The notes under the pieces: model-generated
What the model was told of the DNA's origin: nothing
The model's database searches: none
Seen by the model: the letters and a program-made list of their open reading frames with translations, nothing else
From: Flammula alnicola
Lineage: Eukaryota > Basidiomycota > Agaricomycetes > Agaricales > Strophariaceae
Assembly: GCA_015499995.1 (NCBI GenBank)
Contig: JADNRV010000693.1
Span: forward strand, 1 to 17,373
Reading direction: 5' to 3'
DNA: 17,373 nucleotides
Shown here: piece after piece, positions 1 to 8,846 of the stretch
Numbering within the stretch: position 1 is the stretch's first letter
Layout of the letters: each line of letters starts with the position of its first letter
Made by a program: the position numbers and the translations under genes

Positions 1-1309
1 AGGGTTGAGAAGAGGATAATTAAATCCCTTTTCTTGAGGGACGCCATATGTCCTGTGGTCGATCTGGGAGAAAATGTTGTTACCACCGACATTGGGGTGA
101 TAGCGCTGTCGATCGAAAGCTTCCTGAGCGTTGATCATTTGCAACTCCTGTGGAGTCTTGGATAAGGGCGAGAGGTATTCCTCCTTGGAAACGGGCGACG
201 ACCTGCAAGAAGACGAAGACGAAGGGCGGAAGTCCTGGACTGTGCATTCAGAAGTAATTAGGATGAGCATTCATCCGCGTAAAACATCTTGGCGTTAGTG
301 TACTCATCGTACTTGCAGTCGACAAGAGTTTCTGTCGACGATTGTGCGGAGGTGGATAAGGTCGTGGTGGACATGTTAGGAGCAGACAGTAGGTTTCGAC
401 ACCCTTTGGTGATAAGGATTGGGGAACCACATGGAGCCGGTTTTCCTGGTTAGCATTGTGGAAGTGCTCGCGAGCTTGGGCTACATCTCTCTGCTGCTCG
501 GCCGTCCGGAAATCTTCATATACTGGTTTTGCAGGAGACAGGGGTCGAGGTACTTCTCATGGTCGTGGGCCGGAGCGAGGGCGGGGACGGCAGAAATGGA
601 CTTACGACACGCGATCAGCGTCTTGAGCGGTTTCACGAGAGCCTCGAGATCCAGAGTATTGGGGTCGATGCCGTGCTTCTTGAGATGCGCAGCAAAGGCT
701 GAACGGCGCTTGATGCTACGACGACGGCATGAGTGGAGGGAAAGCATGACGAAAAATGAAATTGTTTACCGAGAAATGCAGCCTTCCGCAGGGCACTTGT
801 AAGGATGCTTCACGCGATGGGTTTCCTTCCGGTGACGAGCGCAAGACGACGGATCCCGAAGGAAGCCATGCAGCCGTCCTGCTTACAGATGTAGGGTTAA
901 CCCGGGTGCTAAGAATGTCCTGATTAGAAACCGTACATTAGAGAGGAACAGAATGGACTTACTGTACGTTAACATGAGTCTTCAAGCCTGAGAATTGAGA
1001 AAACGTCTTGCCGCACTCTTGGTATGGGCACACATGTTTCCTGAGGGGAGAGTTAGGCAGCGTCCATGAAGTACTAGAAAGTCGACTCACTTTACACCCG
1101 TATGGAGTTGTTGGTGGCGGGTAAGGTCGCCCTTGCGACTGAAGGATTTCGTGCATGTAGAACATCGCCACTAAATGAAGAGCGGTTAGTAAAACGAATG
1201 CAATGCGATAAGTATAAAAACGGTTGCTCACGTTGCGGACGAGAGACACAGGCAAGGGCCCATGGAGAGACGCGGACAGAACATTGCTGCGAGGAAGAGA
1301 TTTGACCAT
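1..1309 (-). CDS. C2H2 zinc-finger protein, four fingers, partial at left edge, two apparent frameshifts
   Basis: Probable nucleic-acid-binding protein. Start ATG at 1307-1309; inferred exons 1309-1232, 1170-1091, 1040-963, 908-770, 715-606, with GT-AG introns of 50-61 bp. Finger 1 (1164-1102) is C-x2-C-x12-H-x3-H and contains FSRKGDLTRH. Finger 2 (1030 to 908, across an intron) is C-x4-C-x12-H-x3-H. Finger 3 (887-817) is C-x4-C-x12-H-x4-H. Finger 4 (795 to 673, across an intron) is C-x4-C-x12-H-x3-H and contains IKRRSAFAAHLKKH. Fingers 2 and 3 join in frame only if one base is missing near 893-898, and finger 3 is whole only if one base is missing at the CCC run 855-857. Either the gene is broken or the sequence has homopolymer errors. 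Left of 605 the frame is uncertain: a possible intron at 605-523 leads into a charged stretch, and bases 240-1 are open and Ser-rich then polar, as expected for the same protein continuing beyond the window. The fingers are certain; the exact gene model and target are not. Confidence 0.75.
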
Positions 1310-1940
1310 AGTGAATAATGCAGGGTGCGTGTTAAAGGCGTTAAATTAAAGATATGGGTGACGCTGTCCGGCAACGTTGCGCGATAGAATATATAAAGAA
1401 TAAAGGCCGTTGGGGAGGTGAATATGGGACATCCAATAATCCATGTCGCCTATTTAACGTTTTTCGAACTTGCGCCGCTCGTTCTGGGACCGAAACAAAG
1501 AGGCTATCGCACAAAGCAGTTGTTTGACGATCGGTTATTGTCTTGCGTGCGTGGTGCTAGGCGATTGCAAAGATAATTTTTCTGTAGAACGCAAAGAAAC
1601 AGGGGTTCGCGGAAGCGGTAATGACGATAAAGATCCGCTTTGGGGCAACTACAAAGATGAGAGAAACAAAAAAGAGCAGACGGATCAGTCACCTGCTATT
1701 GATGTTTTCCCTAACAAAGGAAAGCGCACCTAGCTGATCTTGTTCTCACACGTGGCGGGAATCCCTTAAGAGGCAATACCGATCTACGATAGAAAATTAA
1801 TGGAAATTGAAAACACAATTACAATATCGAAAGGATAAAAGCTCGTGGCGAAATGGGACAAACAATATATTCGTTGAGGCTCGGATGATGAGACGGCTTC
1901 CGAAACGCAAAGGTTTAAACAGATCGTACGAATAATGGAG
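1310..1940. other. Intergenic spacer between zinc-finger and F-box genes
   Basis: This holds the upstream region of the zinc-finger gene and the 3' flank of the F-box gene, both on the minus strand. An 87-codon plus-strand frame (1470-1733) has no recognisable domain or splice context. I see no further gene, RNA or repeat. Confidence 0.5.
1390..1395 (-). promoter_or_regulatory. Possible TATA box of the zinc-finger gene
   Basis: TATATA, read on the minus strand, lies about 80 bp upstream of the zinc-finger ATG at 1309. It is a weak call because AT-rich words are common in this spacer. Confidence 0.2.
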
Positions 1941-3582
1941 TCAGGTTCCTAACCCAGGCCCATCTATCCTCTTCGTAATTAACTCATCCATCCAAGGAGT
2001 AATAGCCCATAGATCATTCCAGTTGAAGGAGGCGTACTGTTGCCTGCCAAAAACGGCATTCTCAGTGTCGCGCGACGCGCCAAGAAGCTGCGCAGTTACC
2101 CTGAAATGAAAAAAGAAGAGATGAAGTACAGTCAGGTGTAGCAATGCAGTTACGAACATCAGACTCCCGACCCAGTGTAGGCCATTCTCTTCGATTTCCT
2201 CTGAGCCAACCCATCGCAGGTCGTTTCCTCCAGGAGTGAAAAATGGGTAATTGCAATGTGTAGGTGCTGGCTGGGGATAGCTTAGGCGTGTGTATGCCTT
2301 AGATGGGTTACGATATTCGTTGAATACTAGAAGCGCAGCTCGTCAGATGCGGGAGGGAAAGAAAAATGTAAAGCGCAATTCATGAGTCTCACAGAAAGCG
2401 GGAATCGTCGTAGTCGACATTGGGTAAACTCCATGATCATCGACGAGACTGATTGGACTCTGCATGGAGGCAAACTTGGAGAAGGCATGTCCCTGCCTAT
2501 CTGCTATAATTCCAGGCGGATTAAGAAACATATGTGCGTTCGGGTTCACGCTAAAATTGGTTCGTGGCTTTGTTAGAGTTCCGAACGCCAATATACGGAC
2601 GTCTGCCAGTTCTACGACGAGCTGTAGTATGGTTGTGAGACCTTATCAATTTCAAAACGTAATGCATGCAAACCCTGATACGTGTCTCAAGGTGTGCGAG
2701 GTTATTTTGCAACCTGTTAAAGAGACTATTAACCAAAAATACATGGGTCCATGGACGAACGTACTTCATCTCATTGAAGATTGCAAGTGGATTGAAATTT
2801 CGAGAAGACATTTCGAGTTCATTCGCAGATCCGTTCCGATTTAAAACAATATACCTAAGAAATCAGACAAACAGGTAAGATTAGCAGCAAGAAACCGACT
2901 AAACTTGGTCCACGCTTCGTCAGTCGTGCAAGAAGTCACACTGCGGTGCCAGACACGGTGTAACACTCTGATAAAGAGTTAGCACTGACCGCGAAGAAAG
3001 CACAAATCAGATGGGGACACACTTCAGGTATGCTTCCTTCCAAGGGCTATCTTTTCGCCATTTCTGCCAACCGGGCAGGAAACGCCGCTTATAACACTCT
3101 TCCCATTCGCCTCCTTTCAAATTGGGTAAAGTGGCCTCGTAGAGAATGAATGAAGGCCTCGCTAACGCCAATATCTCAATCCAATTTTGCCGTGGGACGG
3201 TCGTGCGGACGCTTAGATGTTTGAGTGCCTTCTCGTATGCATGAGTGTGCAGGTTACGTATAATCGGTCTTCTCCATGGGTTCAAGGAAGAGTCTGAGGC
3301 CACCAAGTAGAAACGCTTCGATACATGCGACATCGTGATCAGCGAATCCAAGTCCAATTCGCCAAGAATTTCGGCGATCAGCTCGACGGGGAGACTCTCA
3401 AAGAACATTTCGTAGATCCGGAGCCGGAGAGATGGAGAACCGGTACCGCAAAGCGAGACAACCGCAGGTAGGATGGAGGCCTCGTTGTGAGGGTTGGTGA
3501 AGACGGGGAGATCAGAGTGAGACCTCGGCCAATTTAGTGACATCACACAACAACAACAACAACCGGCTCCGACACATAACAT
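1941..3582 (-). CDS. F-box protein, agaricomycete type
   Basis: F-box proteins bind Skp1 and recruit substrates to SCF ubiquitin ligases. Inferred exons are 3582-3023, 2967-2905, 2854-2765, 2713-2682, 2641-2393, 2326-2158 and 2100-1941, all phases agreeing, giving 440 aa from the first ATG. The F-box is LPVELIAEILGELDLDSLI. It is followed by a C-terminal domain with no obvious LRR, WD or kelch repeats but with FNPLAIFNEMK, FGTLTKPRTNFSVNPNAH, TPGGNDLRWVGS and KRIDGPGLG, which I associate from memory with a family of mushroom F-box proteins. The start is uncertain. The first 13 codons are a Cys run made by a CAA microsatellite, so the Met at 3543 or the Met at 3408 (MFFESLPVEL, 382 aa) may be real. 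Intron 4 (2681-2642) would be only 40 bp and is the weakest junction. Substrate unknown. Confidence 0.85.
3548..3562. repeat. (CAA)5 microsatellite
   Basis: Five perfect CAA units on the plus strand. On the minus strand they form GTT/TGT units, which create the run of Cys codons at the first possible start of the F-box gene. This suggests the stretch is 5' UTR rather than protein. Confidence 0.8.
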
Positions 3583-5156
3583 TCCATTAGGTTCGGATCA
3601 AGCCCTTTGTCAGCTTCCGGTATTTATTTGTATATAGTTGCTTTCAGCAAAACCTGACAAGGGGCTTGCATCAATGTCCGTCGATTGAGGGGTTTGGTCG
3701 CTCCCGACGCTTGAAGTCAGTTCGACACGCACTTACCAAATTTTGCGCGCGTTCTTGAGTAGAACATACGATACAAATTTTGTACTACTTACAATTTTTT
3801 AAAACAACTTTATTATTAAGCTGTGAGCTGTCTAAGTAGGTGACTTGACCCCATTTCCTTTCCTGCCTTCTAGAGAAAGTAAATCTTAAGCGGCAACTGG
3901 ATAGTTTTGGCCCATGACTCATATACTATAGATAATGACGTTTTCAGACTTTGGTGTCTGTAGTGCACTTATTGAGGCTATAATATTCGTTACAAGAGCA
4001 GTATCCCTTTGTTAGAAAGTCACGTGATTGGCCCCAGCACAACCCCAGCAAGTGCGTTTCATCACAAAGGAAAAAATGGTATCCCACGATAGGTTGAGCT
4101 CGAGATTCTGAGACGAAATTACAGTGCAGAAGGAGTACTTAAATTTGTTATTTGAGTGTCTTATTCGCCTTGCTATGACCTTGCAGCATGGCGCACTGTG
4201 CGTACGCCTGAACGCGCATTTGTGACACGCGTGACACAGGCAATCACAGTGAGCCAGTTGGTGAATGGAAATCGATTTCAGAGGGAAGAAAGTTTCTTAC
4301 GTTCAAACTGAGTATCTAGACTTGGCAATACATATAACTAGGGAGCTATGCCCAACCCCCAGAAAATTGGGTGTAAAACCTATGATGATAGGCCAAGATT
4401 CATAAATTTGTGTGTTTTGTCCACTCATCATGCTCTACTGTATGTCAATTCTATATATCTTATGTTTGAAGGAATACATATATTATAATATATTTTCAGT
4501 ACAGGATACACTTTGAATTATGTTTATGCGTTGGTTTTTGAGTGAGAGCAAGCATATTAAGCAAACACATCTTTTTGATGGACTTTGACGCAAGCCCCTT
4601 CTGCGAAGGAGCCGCTGCTTGCGCTCGCGACCGGAGCAACCGGCTTGCTCCGAACCTAACATTCCATCTCGACAACAGGACGCGATCTCCCCCATTCTTC
4701 ATAATGTTTATCTTGTGCCTGCATCGGGTCCATGCTTTTGTGGACTGCATTATCAGAAAGATTTTCGTTGACCTTCTTGTTGCGCCGGTAGAAACAAAAT
4801 CAAACAAAATTTGACCGAGGGCAACTACACTTGACTGGCGAGGACTAACTACTGCGCCCATGGTTGTTAAGGTTAGTATGCAGGTGTGGAATTTGGTGTC
4901 GGCATAAGCTTTAGACTCTGGAGGAACGAGTGGGCCTATGAGACCCACCTGAATGGATTATTGGTGCGTTGTACTGTCAGCAGCGACGATTTGTACTAAT
5001 TTAAGGGTGGATTTTCATAGACATAGGGACCATCGTGTCAGTCAGGAATTAGTGTGAAAACGACATTTACGTCGGACAAAACGTCAGCCAACATCGCGGT
5101 TTCTGCCGATTCTATCGCACTGTGTGCTAACTCCGCTCTCTGCATGGCAATAAATA
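3583..5156. other. Long AT-rich spacer without a supported gene
   Basis: Several frames of 70-150 codons exist on both strands, for example 4496-4948 minus and 4542-4814 plus, which overlap each other. None shows a recognised domain, and I could not link them through splice sites to the open exon at 5157. The left part should contain the F-box promoter. It holds a TCACGTGATTGG element at 4020 and an ACGCGT word at 4227. No terminal repeats, transposase or tRNA were seen. Confidence 0.5.
4020..4031. promoter_or_regulatory. Palindromic E-box TCACGTGA next to inverted CCAAT (ATTGG)
   Basis: TCACGTGA (4020-4027) is the core bound by bHLH factors of the Cbf1/USF type and runs directly into ATTGG, an inverted CCAAT box. 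It lies about 440 bp upstream of the F-box gene and over 1.1 kb from the next plus-strand exon. Function is inferred from the words only. Confidence 0.25.
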
Positions 5157-5519
5157 CAGTATACGGACAGCGTCTTCTGGACAATCGAGGCCGCAGTCCC
5201 GCTGAGCGGAAGGTCTAATGGAGCCTGGGATTTGGCCTTTTATTCGAAATTTCTCAAGACCGAGGATGAACCATACCAACTTCAATCGTCGAACCTAGAT
5301 ATTTCAGACATCGGAAGGACTGGACCGCAGCTGAACATGACATGCACGAGAGGCTGGATGCCAATGCTTGCAGAATTTTCTCTCTCCGAGTCATCGTTGG
5401 AACACAAGATCATATCCTCGGAATTCCTTCGATACAATCCGTGGAACCAACCTGTGATCATCGTCGACCTGTGTGACCCTGAAGTCTATTGCAACAGCCA
5501 CTGGCGCGAAGACGTGTAA
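5157..5519 (+). CDS. Unrecognised protein, C-terminal exon only
   Basis: An open frame from a possible acceptor (ATACAG, 5154-5159) to TAA at 5517-5519 gives about 119 codons after the splice. The composition looks like real protein, with words such as DSVFWTIEAAVPLSG, GWMPMLAEFSLS and NPWNQPVIIVDLCDPEVYC. A branch-like CTAAC sits upstream near 5126. There is no good ATG near the start of the frame, so upstream exons are expected, but I could not identify them in 3600-5150. I do not recognise the family and see no signal peptide or membrane segment. It may be the end of a gene or a decayed remnant. Confidence 0.4.
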   Translation, partial: QYTDSVFWTIEAAVPLSGRSNGAWDLAFYSKFLKTEDEPYQLQSSNLDISDIGRTGPQLNMTCTRGWMPMLAEFSLSESSLEHKIISSEFLRYNPWNQPVIIVDLCDPEVYCNSHWREDV

Positions 5520-5958
5520 CCGTAGTGAGAACGCTTCCATCGATCAAAAAATTACCGTGTTGATCCAAGTTTGATTGCCACATTTCTCGTTATAGGCTTT
5601 CCGATGAGCTCTATAAGGACAAAGAATCGTCATTTCAGGAGTTTTGCCCAGGATCGAAACGCTTAATACTCTGAAGCGCAGCTGTGGCAACTCAGGATTT
5701 CTTCCGGGATGAATGCGCCATTACATTTATTCGTCGGCGTTTATGATCTTCTGGAGCATTTTTCTTTTAAATTTGTCAGGGAAGTTAACAGGACACGGAC
5801 TATTCTCCTTTTCACGAAGGAAAGCGTACTTCTGAGGGTTCTCGTAAAAGAACTCTGGTCGCGTTCTACTCCACTGACCCTCCACCTTCTTTCCTCGACC
5901 CTTTACATACACAAGGCAACGCTCCTTACCTTCCCTTTCTCACTCTCCAAAGGCGCTC
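5520..5958. other. Upstream region of the SKN1/KRE6 gene
   Basis: This contains the 3' flank of the unrecognised exon and the promoter/5' UTR of the SKN1/KRE6 gene. A 97-codon frame from 5709 overlaps the SKN1/KRE6 start in another frame and looks like chance. The last 80 or so bases before the ATG are pyrimidine-rich. Confidence 0.5.
5868..5950 (+). promoter_or_regulatory. CT-rich tract before the SKN1/KRE6 start codon
   Basis: Runs such as CCCTCCACCTTCTTTCCTC and CCTTCCCTTTCTCACTCTCC lie just before the ATG at 5959. CT-rich stretches near transcription starts are common in filamentous fungal promoters. The assignment here is by position and composition. Confidence 0.35.
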
Positions 5959-8491
5959 ATGTCATATCCCAGTTCTCCTCATCCTGGATATGCCTCTGGT
6001 GACTCCTCCCTTACCCTCCCAAGGGCATCCAGTTTTGGTGTGTTAAGGAGAGACAGCTGGGTAAAGTCATCAATAAAGGCGTCAGCGACCGAGTGCTCAC
6101 CATTTTGCTTTTTTTTTAGCAAAGTATTTCTGAGTCTCCTTACTCGTTCGGCGCTGGATCGCGACTGAGCACTGCGCTTTCTGACAAGGCATATTCTGCT
6201 CGTATCTGCATTGTAAAAGCCGACTAACATACATTGTCTTAGTTTTCTCTATCCCCTGACCCCCGCCTATGGGGCTCTGATTTGTCTCCAGACCTTGTTG
6301 AAGCGGACGACGACCTCCATAATCCTGAATTCGAACCAGAAAAGTCAGATCAGAAGAAGAAAAAAGTAAACGTTGGTACGAGGGGCATTGTCAACCTAGG
6401 TTGTTTAGCCGTTGTGCTGATAGCTCTTATTGGTCTATTGTAAGTAAATCTACCTTATTTTGAGACCATCTTTTTGAATTTCTAAAATATCCAGTATTGG
6501 TTATCCCATCATCACGTACAAGCATGGAGGGTCGGCTCTCGGCAACAACCTTGGAGGCATAAATTCATCAGGACAGGTAGACATTCGCCTTCACGTCACC
6601 ACAATAATTCGATCCCAATATTGCACACCTAGGTTCCATCCATGGGTAATTTTGGCCTTATCGATCTGGACACACCTCAGGAGGCGTACATGAAATCGTC
6701 AATTAGGGATGGTTCACAAATGTTGCTGGTCTTTTCCGACGAATTCAACACAGATGGTCGGACTTTTTATCCTGGAGATGACCCATATTGGGAAGCGGGA
6801 GATTTGCATTACTGGGTAAGTATGATCCCTGGGCCCTTCTTTTTTTTCATATTTATTCTATTTTATAAGGCGACGAATAACTTGGAATGGTATGACCCGG
6901 AAGCAGTAACGACTGAGGGCGGATCTTTGGTGATAACGTTCTCCGAGAAGGATACCCATGGCCTCAACTATCAGGGAGGTAAGTAACACCCAAAACTTTA
7001 TAAAGCTGAGTAGTTGTTGATTTCTCTTATCAACAGGATTAATATCTTCCTGGTTTGTCTTCTCCTCATTCCTATGTCGCAGTCGTCTAATTTTTAGGAT
7101 AGGAATAAATTCTGCTTCACAGGAGGCTATATCGAGACGTCTGTGCAATTGCCAGGAACACAGAACGTGGTGGGTATGTGGCCTGCTGTGTGGACGATGG
7201 GCAACCTTGGCCGAGCTGGGTATGGCGCGAGTTTGGAAGGCATGGTGGGTAGAGCAAACTATGTTATCCTAAAAATTTAATGACGAATTACATCCATAGT
7301 GGCCCTACACCTATGACAGTTGCGATGTTGGAACAGTACCCAACCAAACGCTCAACGGCGAACCTCTAGCCGCAGTCCTTGAAGGAGACCCTGCTTATGG
7401 CGGGGCGCTATCCTATTTGCCTGGACAAAGACTTTCACGATGCACCTGTGATGGAGAGAATCACCCTGGTCCAAAACATGACGATGGAACATACGTAGGA
7501 AGATCTGCCCCGGAAATCGACGTTTTTGAAGCGCAGGTGGGAGGCCTTCCTGCCACCGGAGAAGTATCACAGTCAGCACAATGGGCAGTGAGTCTTTTCG
7601 CGGAAGTCAAAGAAATCAATTTATTAATATCGTTTTCGTATCTTTAGCCTTTTAATCGTGCATATATTTGGGACAATTCATCCGACAACGAGATTTTAGC
7701 AGACCCTACCATCTCAAGGCTGAACGGGTTCATAGGGAGTGCAACTCAGCAAGCGACCTCCGTGGTGACAGATACGGATCAGAGATGCTATGAACTTGTA
7801 GAGGACTGCTTTTCTATCTATGGTTTCGAGGTCAGTCGATTTTTGGTTCATTCAAGATACTTTTTACCGAACCTCTTCCTCTAGTATAAACCAGGTATGG
7901 CCACACCTAGCTACATTATACGATCACTCACAGCTATCAACATCCCTAAGGCTACGATGATGCGGTGAGTATTACAAATTCAACTGCCTCTGATGTACTC
8001 AATGGCCCTCTAGTACATCTCATGGGTATCTGACGGCAAGATGTCCTGGACCTTGAACGTTGCAGGTATGGGAGCGGACACGACCGTCGAAATCTCTGCA
8101 CGCCCCGTTCCTCAAGAACCAATGGTATGGACTATCGCTGCCATCACAGTTGTTGATTGATATTCATAAATTACAGTATATCATTGTAAACTTGGGCATG
8201 TCAAGGAACTTCGGCAGCATCGACTTCGAACATCTTGTATTTCCCAATCACATGCGCGTTGACTATATCCGCGTCTATCAAGACGTCCAACATATCAAGG
8301 TCGGATGTAACCCAAAGGATTTCCCAACAGAGGATTATATCAACCAGTCTGTGTTGCCTTGCTTTTTGCCTTGATTTTCCTCACAATTTTTTGATAGGTA
8401 CATTGAAGCATATACCGATCCGAACCTGACAACTTGGAGAGAAGATTACGGACAAGCGTTTCCTAAAAACTCTTTCATTGAAACCTGCTAG
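5959..8491 (+). CDS. SKN1/KRE6 family beta-1,6-glucan synthesis-associated protein (GH16-like)
   Basis: Type II membrane glycoprotein of the secretory pathway needed for cell-wall beta-1,6-glucan in yeast; its exact reaction is unsettled. Inferred exons: 5959-6060, 6120-6188, 6243-6439, 6495-6576, 6633-6815, 6870-6978, 7037-7052, 7103-7244, 7300-7587, 7648-7830, 7885-7894, 7951-7964, 8014-8124, 8177-8346, 8398-8491; 589 aa. A Ser-rich cytosolic N terminus is followed by one membrane segment (about 104-128, VNLGCLAVVLIALIGLF). The lumenal domain has CFTGGYIE, WPAVWTMGNLGRAGYGASL and the GH16 active-site motif EIDVFE (E372, D374, E377, all present), then RVDYIRVYQD near the end. NQT (315) is a possible N-glycosylation site. 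Intron 2 (6189-6242) must use a GC donor; the only nearby GT donor gives a stop. Three exons are 10-16 nt. Convergent with haspin. Strong call for the family; Skn1 versus Kre6 cannot be separated. Confidence 0.95.
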
Positions 8492-8846
8492 ACATGGTAA
8501 TGGGCACTGATTGGCAATTTTTTATCCATATCATTGCGTACCGTTTTTATCGTCTGCAAAGACACTCGTACTTTTTGTCTACCTACAAGTGACGCTCACT
8601 TCCCTTTGAACATTCCTATATTCTTTGTAGCAATAGAGTTTCTTCGACAACACCGTATTTCTTCAGATGACAATTCTTTCTCCAGTTACTTATTTTGATT
8701 CGACCCTAGCAATATTATACCCATATTCTTATCTGCACCACATTTGATGCATCACAAATACAAGTTATACAACAATCTTTGCCATTTGCAGAAGCGACAC
8801 ATCCTATGTAGCCACAGAATCCAATAAAAGGGCGAAAAAACGACAC
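8492..8846. other. 3' flanks of SKN1/KRE6 and haspin (convergent)
   Basis: An AT-rich spacer between two convergent stop codons. AATAAA at 8823-8828 on the plus strand could be a polyadenylation signal for SKN1/KRE6, but it is about 330 bp beyond the stop. No gene is seen. Confidence 0.45.

Noticed and set aside
1470..1733. 87-codon plus-strand frame
   Set aside because: No recognisable motif, no splice partners, and it lies in the promoter region of the minus-strand zinc-finger gene.
4222..4237. Direct repeat GTGACAC-GC-GTGACAC containing ACGCGT
   Set aside because: Too short to call an element, and over 600 bp from any supported start codon. Not informative alone.
4622..4660. Possible tRNA or structured RNA (GGAGCAA-CCG-GCTTGCTCC hairpin beside AGGTTCGGA on the minus strand)
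   Set aside because: The short inverted repeat and a partial B-box-like word do not form a cloverleaf with acceptor and anticodon stems of the right spacing.
4496..4948. 150-codon minus-strand frame, overlapped by a 90-codon plus-strand frame at 4542-4814
   Set aside because: No domain, no splice context, low-complexity basic composition, and the two frames overlap on opposite strands. I treat both as chance frames in a spacer.
5709..6002. 97-codon plus-strand frame just before and over the SKN1/KRE6 start
   Set aside because: It overlaps the SKN1/KRE6 first exon in another frame and lies in a pyrimidine-rich leader, which explains its Leu/Ser/Thr-rich composition. It could act as a uORF only if transcription starts upstream of 5709.
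8347..8397. Alternative SKN1/KRE6 end at the stop at 8372-8374
   Set aside because: Reading on past 8346 gives an early stop. Splicing 8347-8397 restores the family's C-terminal segment ending in FIETC.
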